A stretch of 64,000 bases of DNA from Cytobacillus horneckiae (lineage in GTDB: Bacteria > Bacillota > Bacilli > Bacillales > Cytobacillaceae): assembly GCF_002835735.1 (NCBI RefSeq), contig NZ_PISD01000068.1, forward strand, positions 1 to 64,000, given 5' to 3'. A program made the translations under genes and the position numbers. Shown here in pieces: positions 30,386 through 39,822 of this stretch (positions are counted from its first letter, which is position 1; the number at the start of each line of letters is the position of its first letter). The notes beneath the pieces are model-generated. The model saw only the letters and a list, made by a program, of their open reading frames with translations, did not search any database and had not been told where the DNA came from.

Positions 30386-31471
30386 TTAATTTATTAATCC
30401 TGACTCTATCATTTCTATTTCAGCTTGTACTGTAATCGGGATATTTGGATATAATTCATCCCATTTCTTTTTATCCCAATTTCTAGTTCTTGTTCTTACT
30501 TGCTCCCCAATTCCAAGAGGATCAGTACCCTTTTGTTGAAATTGCTGAATTAATTCTGCTGACTTTTCTTCAAATCTCTTTTTAATGAAATTTTCCATTT
30601 CCTTCATTTTGTCTTTATTTAATAAACCGTTATTATATTCTCGAATCATCATTTTAGCCTTTACCTTAATTTTAATTTCCGCATTTGACATTGGTTGCAA
30701 TACTTCATATTTCCTTGTTGATTCAACATTAATGATGGATGCTTTCTTATCCTCGTTAAATTTAATTGCCATAGTCTCACCGCTGCTGTTCGAATCAAAA
30801 AGAACTTTATAAAAAAAAAGTTCATCTTTTTCTATTTGATGTACAAGCTTATCGTGTTTAAATAAACCTAATGCTCTAATTCCTACACCATCTCTAGATT
30901 GTGCCATTATTGGGATTGCCGGATCTTTCCCTTCAGCATAATAGTTATAGGTGAAGAGGTGAAGATTCGTCTTTGGAATCAACCCTGTTTCAATATTTTG
31001 TTGAATTATATTCGATAAGTAGATGCCCGTATCCTTATTTCCGTATTGTTTGCTTAAAACATCCTTCGGGTCATCATCTAACACCACTACAAATACTTTA
31101 GAGCCGATAGACGGATCCCGCATCAAACTATCTAAATGATCGAAAAAGCCTCTTTCAGCAAGCTGACGATCAAAAAGGATAACTTCAAGTTTACCGCTGA
31201 CAATTGGTTTTTCCGATTTAAGATTTTGTCTATCGCGCAGTTCTTTATTAAGTGTATCTGTAGCTGTTAAGGTTGCATTTTTAACCGTTTTATCCGTAAG
31301 AAAAACTGGAAAAGAAATCGTTGCTTCGATTTCATCATCTTTTATATGTTTAAATCCGGCAGCAGTGGCTAATTGAAGCTCATCAACAACTTGGGTTTCA
31401 ATTCCCATGCATCCAGTGAGGAGGGTTGCTGAAACAGCTAAAAGTCCGATATTAATTCGTAACTTTCCCAT
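30386..31471 (-). CDS. GerC-type spore germinant receptor lipoprotein
   Basis: A 361-residue Ger(x)C lipoprotein with a signal peptide and lipobox (LLTGC, Cys21), then the family pattern DELQLATAAGFKHI and the C-terminal domain ending MIESGLIN. The C subunit is lipidated and completes the germinant receptor in the inner spore membrane. It overlaps the gerB gene by 20 bases and is the third gene of an A-B-C operon. Confidence 0.92.
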   Translation of the reverse strand: MGKLRINIGLLAVSATLLTGCMGIETQVVDELQLATAAGFKHIKDDEIEATISFPVFLTDKTVKNATLTATDTLNKELRDRQNLKSEKPIVSGKLEVILFDRQLAERGFFDHLDSLMRDPSIGSKVFVVVLDDDPKDVLSKQYGNKDTGIYLSNIIQQNIETGLIPKTNLHLFTYNYYAEGKDPAIPIMAQSRDGVGIRALGLFKHDKLVHQIEKDELFFYKVLFDSNSSGETMAIKFNEDKKASIINVESTRKYEVLQPMSNAEIKIKVKAKMMIREYNNGLLNKDKMKEMENFIKKRFEEKSAELIQQFQQKGTDPLGIGEQVRTRTRNWDKKKWDELYPNIPITVQAEIEMIESGLIN

Positions 31472-32552
31472 CTTTTTTCCTCCTACGTTTCAAAATAATA
31501 AAAGATATCACAGTCAGGATTGGTACATATCCATAAATCAAACCCATACCAAACATTGAAGATATTTGATTTAGCTTAGCGATTGTGTCCGAATTTTTTA
31601 TTAAAATAACAAATAGCCATAATAGAACAAGCAAACCAATCAACAGCTTGTTACTTTTGATATTGAAGATTTTTTTTGCTCCGGTTGTAGCAGCCCAAAT
31701 ATTTAGTGAAATATTCGGAAGGATAATTAACAGCCAAGACACAATGCCTATATACTCAAGCCTCTCAACAAATGGCATCTCTACAATTTGCCATAAACTG
31801 AGTGTAGCCCAGACATATCTGTTTACCTGCTTCTCACTATAATAAACAATCGTAGTTATCATGAGAAATAAATAGAGAACCATCGTAAAAAGATTTCCAA
31901 AATGCGCCCATTTTTGTGATTTCGTTGGGTTTTTTATAAAAGGATAAAACATCATTAAAGTTGAAAAGCCTAAATAGCTTAACATCATTTCCTTTGTCCC
32001 GAGTGCCATCTCTGTGATTGTGTGGTTCCAAACAGGCAATAGGTTTCTAAAATTTGCATACTCAAGCGGATAAAGAAACGTCATAAAAATGTAGAATGGA
32101 ATGACCACTCCAAGAAAGCTAAGCCCTGCTACTACTTTAAATCCTCCTGAAATGCAATAATAAATTAAAATAATAAAAATGACGGAAATCATCCCGACAT
32201 TAATTATCGGGAAAATCCAAACTTGAATAATTTCAATATAATTTCGGAACACAGTAACCGCTAGTAATATCCAATTAATAATCCAAATGATACTGAGGGC
32301 CCCTCCCGCCCATTTTCCAAATAAATCTTTATGAATATCGATTAAATCTACTTGATGCCTGTTTAGCAAGACATACATGAACCATAAGCTAATACTGACA
32401 AGAATAGCTGCTACGATGACTATTATCCATGCATCATTCCCTGCAAACTTTATTATATCGCGCTGAAATCCAAGAACGCCTACGCCTAACTGGATTTTAT
32501 GAATTAAGAAGAAAACAAGAAAAGGTGATATTTGTTTTTCTTTTTTTTCCAC
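31452..32552 (-). CDS. GerB-type germinant receptor permease subunit
   Basis: A 366-residue integral membrane protein of the endospore germination permease family (APC-like), about ten helices, starting KEKQISPFLVFFLIHKIQLGVGVLGF. The B subunit carries the germinant-binding pocket. GTG start with GGGAGG ten bases upstream, 18 bases after gerA. The specific germinant cannot be inferred. Confidence 0.92.
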   Translation of the reverse strand: MEKKEKQISPFLVFFLIHKIQLGVGVLGFQRDIIKFAGNDAWIIVIVAAILVSISLWFMYVLLNRHQVDLIDIHKDLFGKWAGGALSIIWIINWILLAVTVFRNYIEIIQVWIFPIINVGMISVIFIILIYYCISGGFKVVAGLSFLGVVIPFYIFMTFLYPLEYANFRNLLPVWNHTITEMALGTKEMMLSYLGFSTLMMFYPFIKNPTKSQKWAHFGNLFTMVLYLFLMITTIVYYSEKQVNRYVWATLSLWQIVEMPFVERLEYIGIVSWLLIILPNISLNIWAATTGAKKIFNIKSNKLLIGLLVLLWLFVILIKNSDTIAKLNQISSMFGMGLIYGYVPILTVISFIILKRRRKKDGKVTN

Positions 32553-32570
32553 AGAAAAAACCTCCCTCTT

Positions 32571-34076
32571 CTAGTCATTCTTTTTGGTGTCTTTTATTCG
32601 TTTTGCTTTCATTGCATTAAACTTCTTGTCGTCTTCTGCCTGGCTTTGTGCAGGACGCTTCGACTGGAAAGGAATAGGTAACCGAATGATTGAATCCACT
32701 AAGCCTTGTAATCTTAATGGGTAAACTGGCTCAAGAAAAGGTCTTCCTAAGGAGGACAATCTCAATAAGTGGATAAGCAGAAAGATGAAGCTTACTGCTA
32801 CTCCGACTAATCCGATATAATGGGCCATCAGCAAAAATGGAAATCGTATCAATCGAATTGTATTGCCCATTTGATAAACAGGTGTTGTAAACGAAGCCAA
32901 GGCAGCTAGAGCTACTATTATGAGTAAAACATTACTTGTTAGACCTGCTTCTACAGACGCAGTCCCAATAACAATACCACCAACGATACCGATTGTTTGA
33001 CCAACCTTAGTAGGAAGCCTTGCTCCTGCCTCCCTCAGCAATTCAATTGCCAATTCCAAAATAAGAGCTTCCATTATCGGTGGCAGCGGAATTGGATTTC
33101 TTGAAGTTACAAGGGTACTAACCAAATCTTTTGGTATTAACTCATAATGGTATGTAAGGACCGCTACATATATAGGTGTAATTAAAATAGAGAAGAGAAC
33201 GGCAAAAAAACGGACAAGCCTGAAAAATGTGGCAACTGCCCAATTTAAGAAATAATCTTCGTACGCCACAAAAAATTCGAATAAATTAGTTGGTGCAATA
33301 AGCCCGTGCGGTGCACCATCAACAAGAATGGCCACCTTTCCCTCACCTAATGCAGATGCAATCCTATCCGGCCTCTCCGTGTCTATCAGCTGAGGGAAAG
33401 GCGAATTTTGGTTATCTTGTATTAATTGCGTTAAATAGGAACTATCATTCACTTGGTCTATTTCAAGATCTGATAATCTTTGAGTAACGGTTTGTACATT
33501 TTCTTTATTGGCAATCCCATCAATATAAAGAACAGAAACTTTTGTCTTGGATATTGTACCAATTACTATTTCAATCGTCTTCAATTCAGGCAGAGGTAAT
33601 CTTTTTCTAACTAGATTTAAATTTTTATCCAATGATTCTACAAATGATTCTTTAGGGCCAACTACGCTAAATTCAACTTCAGGAATGCTGACTTCACGTG
33701 TATTGTCAACTGGTGCTCTGACAAGACCTATTTGCCCAATATCTTTTGTAATAAAGACCATCATATGGCCATTCAATAAGCTGTCTTTAATTTTTGTTAC
33801 ATCAGATGTGACAATAATATTTTCAATAGGTATTAGAGAGTGTAAATGATGGATTGATTCTAAAGATTTAATATTTGGAAGGATATCTTGATGTAAGATC
33901 TTACCATCAATTAATGAAGTATAATAACCTATGCATAATAATCCTGCAGCAGATTTATAGGTAAACTGAATAAAATCGTCAGAATTCACTAATTGCTGAA
34001 GCAAAGCTTGAAAGGGTTCTTCTCCTTGCTGCTCCTTCCCATTTTCTTTATTTCTTATAGTTTTCCATCTTTTCAT
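32571..34076 (-). CDS. GerA-type germinant receptor subunit
   Basis: A 501-residue GerA-family protein with two cytosolic N-terminal subdomains and about five C-terminal membrane helices. The block SRNPIPLPPIMEALILELAIELLREAGARLP, shown here only as its start SRNPIPLPPIMEALI, is diagnostic, as is LIDTERPDRIASALGEGK. First gene of the receptor operon. Expression in the forespore by sigma-G is expected from family knowledge; I could not identify a convincing sigma-G box. Confidence 0.92.
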   Translation of the reverse strand: MKRWKTIRNKENGKEQQGEEPFQALLQQLVNSDDFIQFTYKSAAGLLCIGYYTSLIDGKILHQDILPNIKSLESIHHLHSLIPIENIIVTSDVTKIKDSLLNGHMMVFITKDIGQIGLVRAPVDNTREVSIPEVEFSVVGPKESFVESLDKNLNLVRKRLPLPELKTIEIVIGTISKTKVSVLYIDGIANKENVQTVTQRLSDLEIDQVNDSSYLTQLIQDNQNSPFPQLIDTERPDRIASALGEGKVAILVDGAPHGLIAPTNLFEFFVAYEDYFLNWAVATFFRLVRFFAVLFSILITPIYVAVLTYHYELIPKDLVSTLVTSRNPIPLPPIMEALILELAIELLREAGARLPTKVGQTIGIVGGIVIGTASVEAGLTSNVLLIIVALAALASFTTPVYQMGNTIRLIRFPFLLMAHYIGLVGVAVSFIFLLIHLLRLSSLGRPFLEPVYPLRLQGLVDSIIRLPIPFQSKRPAQSQAEDDKKFNAMKAKRIKDTKKND

Positions 34077-34205
34077 CTCTTCACCACCTGCATAGAAAAA
34101 TAAAGGTTACTTTTCAATATTTCTCATAATGGCAACAAATTATGCGAAGATTAAATAGCCTGCTCCAATAATTCATATGTAAGAATGTGTTACTATCTAG
34201 GCAGA

Positions 34206-34234
34206 TTGACTATGCATAAATTATCCAATATAAC
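34206..34234 (+). promoter_or_regulatory. Sigma-A promoter of the amino-acid permease gene
   Basis: TTGACT (34206-34211) and TATAAC (34229-34234) are separated by exactly 17 bases, 28 bases upstream of the start codon. Confidence 0.7.
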
Positions 34235-34261
34235 AAATGCTATGCATTCAGGAGGTATGGC

Positions 34262-35614
34262 ATGGATTTTTTTATTCCTAGCAGTCGGGGTAGTGAAAAA
34301 GGAGATTTAAAATGGTGGCAATTGTCATTAATAGGTGTTGGCTGTACGATTGGAACGGGGTTTTTTCTTGGATCGGCAATCGGAATTAAGCTAACAGGAC
34401 CGTCGATCGTCATTTCTTTTATCTTAGCAGCAGTGGGGACTTATATCGTCTATTACTTCTTAGCTAAAATGACAGCTGAAGATCCACAGAAAGGATCTTT
34501 TTGCTACTATGCCGATAAGGCTTACGGACGTTGGGCCGGGTTTAGCTGCGGCTGGAATTATTGGAGCTCAAACATATTGATTATGGGAAGCCAGTTAACG
34601 GCCCTTTCGATTCTTTCAAGATTCTGGTTTCCGAATGTCCCGCTCTGGGTCTTTGCTACGGTGTATACAGTTCTCGCACTGATTGTCGTTGGAACTGGCA
34701 ATAAAGGCTTTGATAAGGTAGAAAATTTGTTAGCAGTTATTAAAACAGCAGCAATCATTATGTTTATTATTCTCGCATTTGCCGCTCTAATCGGCTGGAT
34801 TCACGGAGACGGCAACCATCCAGGTTTACCATCGACAAGAAATGAATTATTTCCTGAAGGCTTTAGAGGATTTTGGACTTCATTGATTTACGCCTACTAT
34901 GCTTATGGAGGTATAGAAGTCATCGGACTGATGGCAATGAGATTAAAAAATAAGGAAGATGCCCCTAAAGCTGGAATAACGATGTTAATCCTGCTAGCAG
35001 TCATTTATATTATTTCCTTGGGACTGGCGGTATATATGGCAGAATACGGTGCGTTTAATGATAAAGAAAGTCCGTTTGTAACTGCATTAGATAAATATCA
35101 TCTAGCTTTTCTTCCGCATATTTTAAATGGTGCAATCATTGTCGCGGGGTTTTCGACGATGACAGCCTCTTTATTTGGCATAACAGAGCTTCTTGTAACT
35201 ATGGCTGACAGCGGTGATGCTCCAGCTATGTTTTCTAAAAAACTAAAAAAATGGAAAAGCCTCCCCTTTTATTCGTTGGTGCTGGCTACAATAGGTTTAA
35301 TCGCTTCCATTATTACAGCTTTGCTGCTGCCAAATAAAATTTATGAATATATTACAACTGCCGCAGGTATTTTAATTTTATTTAATTGGTTATTTATAAT
35401 TATTTCTGCGCTGAAAAATTTAAAATTAAAAATATGGGGCAAATCGCTTGCGGTTATGGGAATCGGTCTAATTATCGCTGCTGTCAGCGGAACATTAATG
35501 GAAAAAAGCATTCGGCCAGGTTTTTATGTTAGCTTATTACTTTTTGCCGTCATTGGAGTCGTCGCAGTGATTATGCACATGAAGGTTTGGAAAAATGAAA
35601 ATCCTGCGCGATAA
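34262..35614 (+). CDS. Amino-acid permease (APC superfamily)
   Basis: A 450-residue transporter with twelve predicted membrane helices. The first carries the unwound-helix motif IGVGCTIGTGFFLGSAI and SLIYAYYAYGGIEVIGL lies in helix 6, as in AAT-family amino-acid permeases. AGGAGGT lies seven bases before ATG. It is a single gene with its own promoter and terminator, sitting between the two germinant-receptor operons. The substrate is unknown; being near ger genes does not establish a role in germination. Confidence 0.85.
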   Translation: MDFFIPSSRGSEKGDLKWWQLSLIGVGCTIGTGFFLGSAIGIKLTGPSIVISFILAAVGTYIVYYFLAKMTAEDPQKGSFCYYADKAYGRWAGFSCGWNYWSSNILIMGSQLTALSILSRFWFPNVPLWVFATVYTVLALIVVGTGNKGFDKVENLLAVIKTAAIIMFIILAFAALIGWIHGDGNHPGLPSTRNELFPEGFRGFWTSLIYAYYAYGGIEVIGLMAMRLKNKEDAPKAGITMLILLAVIYIISLGLAVYMAEYGAFNDKESPFVTALDKYHLAFLPHILNGAIIVAGFSTMTASLFGITELLVTMADSGDAPAMFSKKLKKWKSLPFYSLVLATIGLIASIITALLLPNKIYEYITTAAGILILFNWLFIIISALKNLKLKIWGKSLAVMGIGLIIAAVSGTLMEKSIRPGFYVSLLLFAVIGVVAVIMHMKVWKNENPAR

Positions 35615-35651
35615 TTTGGAGTAGCCTTAAGCGCATTTGTTTTCCGCCTAA

Positions 35652-35679
35652 AATCAGTTCAAAACGAACTGATTTTTTT
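35652..35679 (+). terminator. Terminator of the amino-acid permease gene
   Basis: AATCAGTTC (35652-35660) pairs with GAACTGATT (35666-35674), five-base loop, followed by a run of Ts. Confidence 0.88.
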
Positions 35680-35807
35680 GTGTAATAAAGCCACATATAG
35701 TGATGGACAATAGATTTTTCTCGCATGACAAATAAAATAGTTGTACAACCCTAATCTCATGAATAAAATATGTTGTTGGTATAAAAGTGTAAAAGGGGTT
35801 GTATAAT

Positions 35808-36431
35808 TTGGGTATATTTTTTGGTTATATTTTTCTCGGCTTAACTTTGGCTGCACCTATCGGACCAGTAAACGCAGCACAATTAGATAAAGGCATAAAA
35901 AGCGGGTTTTTTCACGCGTGGCTTGTCGGGTTAGGAGCGATGGCAGCGGATGTAATATATATGATGATGGTCTTTTTCGGTGTTGTGCATTTCCTTGAAA
36001 TCCCCTTTATGAAATCATTTCTTTGGTCTTTTGGATTTTTTATTCTTGTTTATACCGGAATTGAAAGTATTTTAAGCGCAGGTAAAGTATCTTCAAGTAC
36101 AAGTAGCAATGAAGAGTCTCCAGCTCGCTCTTTTTTTTCAGGATTTTTTATGTCAATCTCTAATCCATTAACGATTCTTTTCTGGTTAGGTATATATGGT
36201 TCTGTTCTCGCCAAAACCTCAGCAGAATATGATATCGCCCACGTGATCATATACAGTATTGCTATATTTATTGGGCTATTTATATGGGACATTACAATGG
36301 CTGCCATTGCAAGCAGCTTTAGGAAATACCTAAATCAGAAAATCCTTGCAGCCATCTCAATATTATCTGGACTATCCTTAATAGGTTTTGGAGTCTATTT
36401 CGGAATCCAAGCATATAAACTGCTGTTTTAA
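35808..36431 (+). CDS. LysE-family exporter
   Basis: A protein of about 207 residues with six predicted helices and the LysE/RhtB signature GLTLAAPIGPVNAAQLDKGI near the N-terminus, then SISNPLTILFWLGIYG. Such proteins export amino acids or related solutes. TTG at 35808 fits AAAAGGGG at ten-base spacing; a TTG at 35799 lies too close to it. Monocistronic as far as can be seen. Confidence 0.82.
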   Translation: MGIFFGYIFLGLTLAAPIGPVNAAQLDKGIKSGFFHAWLVGLGAMAADVIYMMMVFFGVVHFLEIPFMKSFLWSFGFFILVYTGIESILSAGKVSSSTSSNEESPARSFFSGFFMSISNPLTILFWLGIYGSVLAKTSAEYDIAHVIIYSIAIFIGLFIWDITMAAIASSFRKYLNQKILAAISILSGLSLIGFGVYFGIQAYKLLF

Positions 36432-36494
36432 TGACAACTGGTTTTTATTGATACGATTGCTATCGACATGAATAAATTAGATTATATCAAGAGT

Positions 36495-36941
36495 TTACTT
36501 TTTCCATTCATATTTTATATCGGGTAGGTTTTCTTCATTTTCATGACCTCTACTGATTATTTTGAACCCGTTTCTTTCATAAAAAAGTTGTGCAGCTAAA
36601 TTTATTTCAAATGTATGTAATATCAATCTGCCGCTTGAGCTTTCTTTTGCCTTGTTTAGTAATGCTAGTCCGATACCTTTTCCTTGATAATCTACGTGTA
36701 CATATAATTGGCTTATTTCGTGATCGCTAAAAGCTACAAACCCAACTACTTGTTCACGAGTTAAAGCTAATTCGATTTTATAATCCTTTAGTAAAAGATG
36801 ATTTAAAAAATAGATATGATTTTCAAAACTGTGTTTCTCTTTCTGCCCAATCGCTTTTTCCTTGCTGTCGCGCCACATTTGCACAGTTTGCTTAGCATAT
36901 TTAGGATCGTAGCAAACGATTTTCATGTTAGCATCTGTCAT
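36495..36941 (-). CDS. GNAT-family N-acetyltransferase
   Basis: A 148-residue GNAT enzyme with the acetyl-CoA loop VDYQGKGIGLALLNKAK (about residues 83-99) preceded by the beta strand ISQLYVH and followed by AAQLFYERNGFK. AAAGGAG lies seven bases above the start codon. Substrate unknown. A decayed bioY gene lies just upstream on the same strand. Confidence 0.85.
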   Translation of the reverse strand: MTDANMKIVCYDPKYAKQTVQMWRDSKEKAIGQKEKHSFENHIYFLNHLLLKDYKIELALTREQVVGFVAFSDHEISQLYVHVDYQGKGIGLALLNKAKESSSGRLILHTFEINLAAQLFYERNGFKIISRGHENEENLPDIKYEWKK

Positions 36942-37289
36942 ACTTTCTCTCCTTTTGTCAATATCATGCTACACGCTGACTGAAAGCCGCATATTTTGTC
37001 CAAAGCTTTCCCTCATACACTTCCGGCAGGCATGGCTCCTAATGCTTGCAAACGAATGGGTACAGGCGATAATCCTGTAAATATTATATAAGCGGAACAA
37101 CCTCTAATGCCCCAATAATAGCTGCAAACATAGAAATGGATATTAATTTTTTCAACTCCAATATGATAATCTCCTGTTATTTTTGTAAACACAATTAAAG
37201 AACTATCCATTAATTCAATTGTAAAATTCAATTTACTGGTAATAATAAATGTATATTTAATTACGTAATTTGAGAACGGATGATAGATA
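36942..37289. other. Intergenic region holding the bioY remnant and ger promoter
   Basis: Besides the BioY fragment (37013-37161), the rest is AT-rich. The 37170-37289 part should contain the promoter of the second germinant-receptor operon; no convincing sigma-G or sigma-A boxes are visible to me. The start of that operon also lacks a strong ribosome-binding site. Confidence 0.4.
37013..37161 (-). pseudogene. N-terminal remnant of a BioY biotin transporter gene
   Basis: A TTG codon at 37161 with AGGAG nine bases upstream opens LELKKLISISMFAAIIGAL and then VVPLI, the first helix of BioY S-components. A frameshift follows, and the next frame continues TGLSPVPIRLQALGAMPAGS, the conserved second block (usually FTPVPITLQTLGVMLAGS). 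The gene stops at a TGA at 37013 and the rest is gone. BioY is the substrate-binding part of the biotin ECF transporter. Confidence 0.75.
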
Positions 37290-38381
37290 TTGGGCAGAAT
37301 CACCATCACACAACTATTTGCTATTTTCCTGTTAAGTACAGGCTTGAGCAATCATGTCATCGTAATTCCAATATTACTTAATTCTTCTGGTCGTGATGCC
37401 TGGATTAGTGTAATTATCGGATATATTTTGATTTTGGCGTTTTCTTTACTTATCCTTCGCATTACTAGACAATTACAAACTGTTTCACTTTTTGAATGGA
37501 TTACTACAAATTATTCAAAAGTTCTCAGTGTGATCATTGCTGTTCTTATTGCTACCTTTCTCGTTGTTACTGGATGGATCTCATTAAAGGAAACCGTTAT
37601 GTGGACACATCAAACCTATCTGCTGAATACGCCCGTTTTCTTTATAGCGTTTTTTATATTGGGGTCCTCTATTTATATTTCATATGGCAAATTGAATATC
37701 ATTGCGATATGTGCGGGCGTATTGCTGCCACTTGTTGTGTTATTTGGGATTTTTGTTGCTATTGGAACGATTCCTGATAAAGACTATCATTTGATTACTC
37801 CTGTACTTGTTGAAAATGGATGGCTGGATGTACTTCATGGTTCACTTTTTGCATTTGGTTCCGCAATCGAGATATTTTTATTAATTATGCTGCAGCATCA
37901 AGTGACTAAAAAACTAAAGTTTAGACACCTTATCTTTCTTGTTGTATTTTTATCAATTTTAACGATTGGACCACTGCTAGGAAGCATTGCTATTTTTGGC
38001 GTGGAAGAGGCGGCGGATATTAGATATCCAGCTTTTTTTCAATGGCGGATACTAGGCATCGGCAATTATTTTAACCACCTGGATTTTCTATCAATTTATC
38101 AATGGACATCTGGGAACTTTATCAGATTAGCAATAATCCTTTATTTGATTACACAAGCATTTTCGATTAAAAAGAAAAAAACGCGGCTAATGATACAATT
38201 AGGCATTTGTGTTTTGTATATTTTGTTGATTATTGCACCGATTTCTGATGAACAGTTTTTAATGTTTCTAAGTCACTATTATTATATTTACAGTAGTATA
38301 TTCGGTGTTTTTATCATACTCTTCCTTGCTTTATTAATTACTATGTCAAAAAACAAGGTGTCGAATCATGCACAAAAATAA
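37290..38381 (+). CDS. GerB-type germinant receptor permease (second operon)
   Basis: A 363-residue endospore germination permease with about ten helices, starting ITITQLFAIFLLSTGLSNHV. Unlike the other operon, the B gene comes first here. TTG start at 37290 has only a poor ribosome-binding site (GAACGGAT region), so the true start or initiation rate is uncertain. It overlaps the following gerA by 14 bases. Confidence 0.88.
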   Translation: MGRITITQLFAIFLLSTGLSNHVIVIPILLNSSGRDAWISVIIGYILILAFSLLILRITRQLQTVSLFEWITTNYSKVLSVIIAVLIATFLVVTGWISLKETVMWTHQTYLLNTPVFFIAFFILGSSIYISYGKLNIIAICAGVLLPLVVLFGIFVAIGTIPDKDYHLITPVLVENGWLDVLHGSLFAFGSAIEIFLLIMLQHQVTKKLKFRHLIFLVVFLSILTIGPLLGSIAIFGVEEAADIRYPAFFQWRILGIGNYFNHLDFLSIYQWTSGNFIRLAIILYLITQAFSIKKKKTRLMIQLGICVLYILLIIAPISDEQFLMFLSHYYYIYSSIFGVFIILFLALLITMSKNKVSNHAQK

Positions 38382-39822
38382 TACATCAAATGAAACTTAC
38401 ATTATGGATCTTTTCAGGCATTCGTCAGATATTTTTGTCGAAAAACATCATTTGTTTAGTCAAATTAAGAAAGAACAAATGCTTGTTTTTTATTGCAATG
38501 GCTTAATTGACCATAATTTATTAATTAATAGCATTCTCCCTGATATTCAAACAAATTACTATCAAAATGGCCTTGAGGGCACCGAAAACATAAATAGCTC
38601 CATGCGATTATCTTGGGAAGAAAATGAAGACAATTTCAATGATAAGTTACAAGAGAAAATATTTAATGGATATACAGGAATCTCCATCGCAGATACAATC
38701 TATTTTTTTAACACTGTCAATCCTCCTGTTCGCAAAACTGAGGAATCAACAACTGAAGTAAATATACGCGGTCCAAGGGACGCCTTTGTTGAGGATATAA
38801 GTTCAAATATGGCTTTAGTCCGAAAGCGAGTAAAGTCCAATTCACTTGTATCTAAGACCTTTACGATTGGCCAACGAAGTCAAACACAAGTGCAGCTTAT
38901 TTTTCTGTCAGATATACAAAATGATGAAATCATTCATGAAGTAACGAACCGATTAAATGCAATTGATATTGACTTCCTTAATAGTGACAACCAATTATTA
39001 GGTCTCATTGGTGAATCAAACTATTCTCCTTTTCCGTTATTGCAATCCATTTCGCGGCCAGATGGTGTAGTGAGCAGTCTTGCAAGAGGGCGATTCGCGA
39101 TTTTAGTTGATAATGTTCCGAATGCATTAATTGCGCCTGCTAATTTAGGATTATTATTGCATACTTCAGAAGACGAACATTCTCCTTATTACTATGTCAC
39201 TTTTGAGCTGATGCTCAGATTAATTGGTTTAATATTATCTATTTTTTTACCAGCTTTCTGGGTGTCGCTATCTGCATTTAATATGGATCAAATTCCATTG
39301 CCGTTACTAGCGACAATTGCATCTTCAAGAATCGGCATCCCTTTTAATACGACATTGGAGCTATTATTAATGATCGGTTTGTTTGAACTGTTTCGTGAAG
39401 CCGGCGTGCGATTACCAAAAGCGGTCGGACAAACTGTAGCTGTAGTTGGCGGATTAGTTGTAGGAGATGCTGCCATACGTGCAGGTCTAACATCGCCAAC
39501 GATGCTCGTTATTTCTTCAATAACAGCAGTTTCCACTTTTACGTTAGGTAATCAAGCATTATTTGGCACAGTATCGCTTCTCCGCATTGGTTCCATTATC
39601 TTATCCTCTGTATTTGGAATGTTTGGCTTTTTTATCAGCGTCTTTTTGGTCCTTGGCCATCTGGCTAAACTAGAGTCATTTGGAATCCCCTATTTAAGTC
39701 CAGTATCTCCTTTTGTAAAGAAAGACTTTCTCAAAGCTATTACAAAATATCCTACGTCAAAACAAAATGAGCGTGCCAAGATTCTTAGACCATTAGATAA
39801 AGATAGACAGGGTGATAAGTAA
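38368..39822 (+). CDS. GerA-type germinant receptor subunit (second operon)
   Basis: A 484-residue GerA protein with RGPRDAFVEDISSNMALVRKR, SISRPDGVVSSLARGR and the membrane block FREAGVRLPKAVGQTVAVVGG. It diverges clearly from the GerA of the first operon and so is a separate receptor rather than a recent duplicate. It overlaps gerB upstream and touches gerC downstream. Confidence 0.92.
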   Translation: MHKNNTSNETYIMDLFRHSSDIFVEKHHLFSQIKKEQMLVFYCNGLIDHNLLINSILPDIQTNYYQNGLEGTENINSSMRLSWEENEDNFNDKLQEKIFNGYTGISIADTIYFFNTVNPPVRKTEESTTEVNIRGPRDAFVEDISSNMALVRKRVKSNSLVSKTFTIGQRSQTQVQLIFLSDIQNDEIIHEVTNRLNAIDIDFLNSDNQLLGLIGESNYSPFPLLQSISRPDGVVSSLARGRFAILVDNVPNALIAPANLGLLLHTSEDEHSPYYYVTFELMLRLIGLILSIFLPAFWVSLSAFNMDQIPLPLLATIASSRIGIPFNTTLELLLMIGLFELFREAGVRLPKAVGQTVAVVGGLVVGDAAIRAGLTSPTMLVISSITAVSTFTLGNQALFGTVSLLRIGSIILSSVFGMFGFFISVFLVLGHLAKLESFGIPYLSPVSPFVKKDFLKAITKYPTSKQNERAKILRPLDKDRQGDK

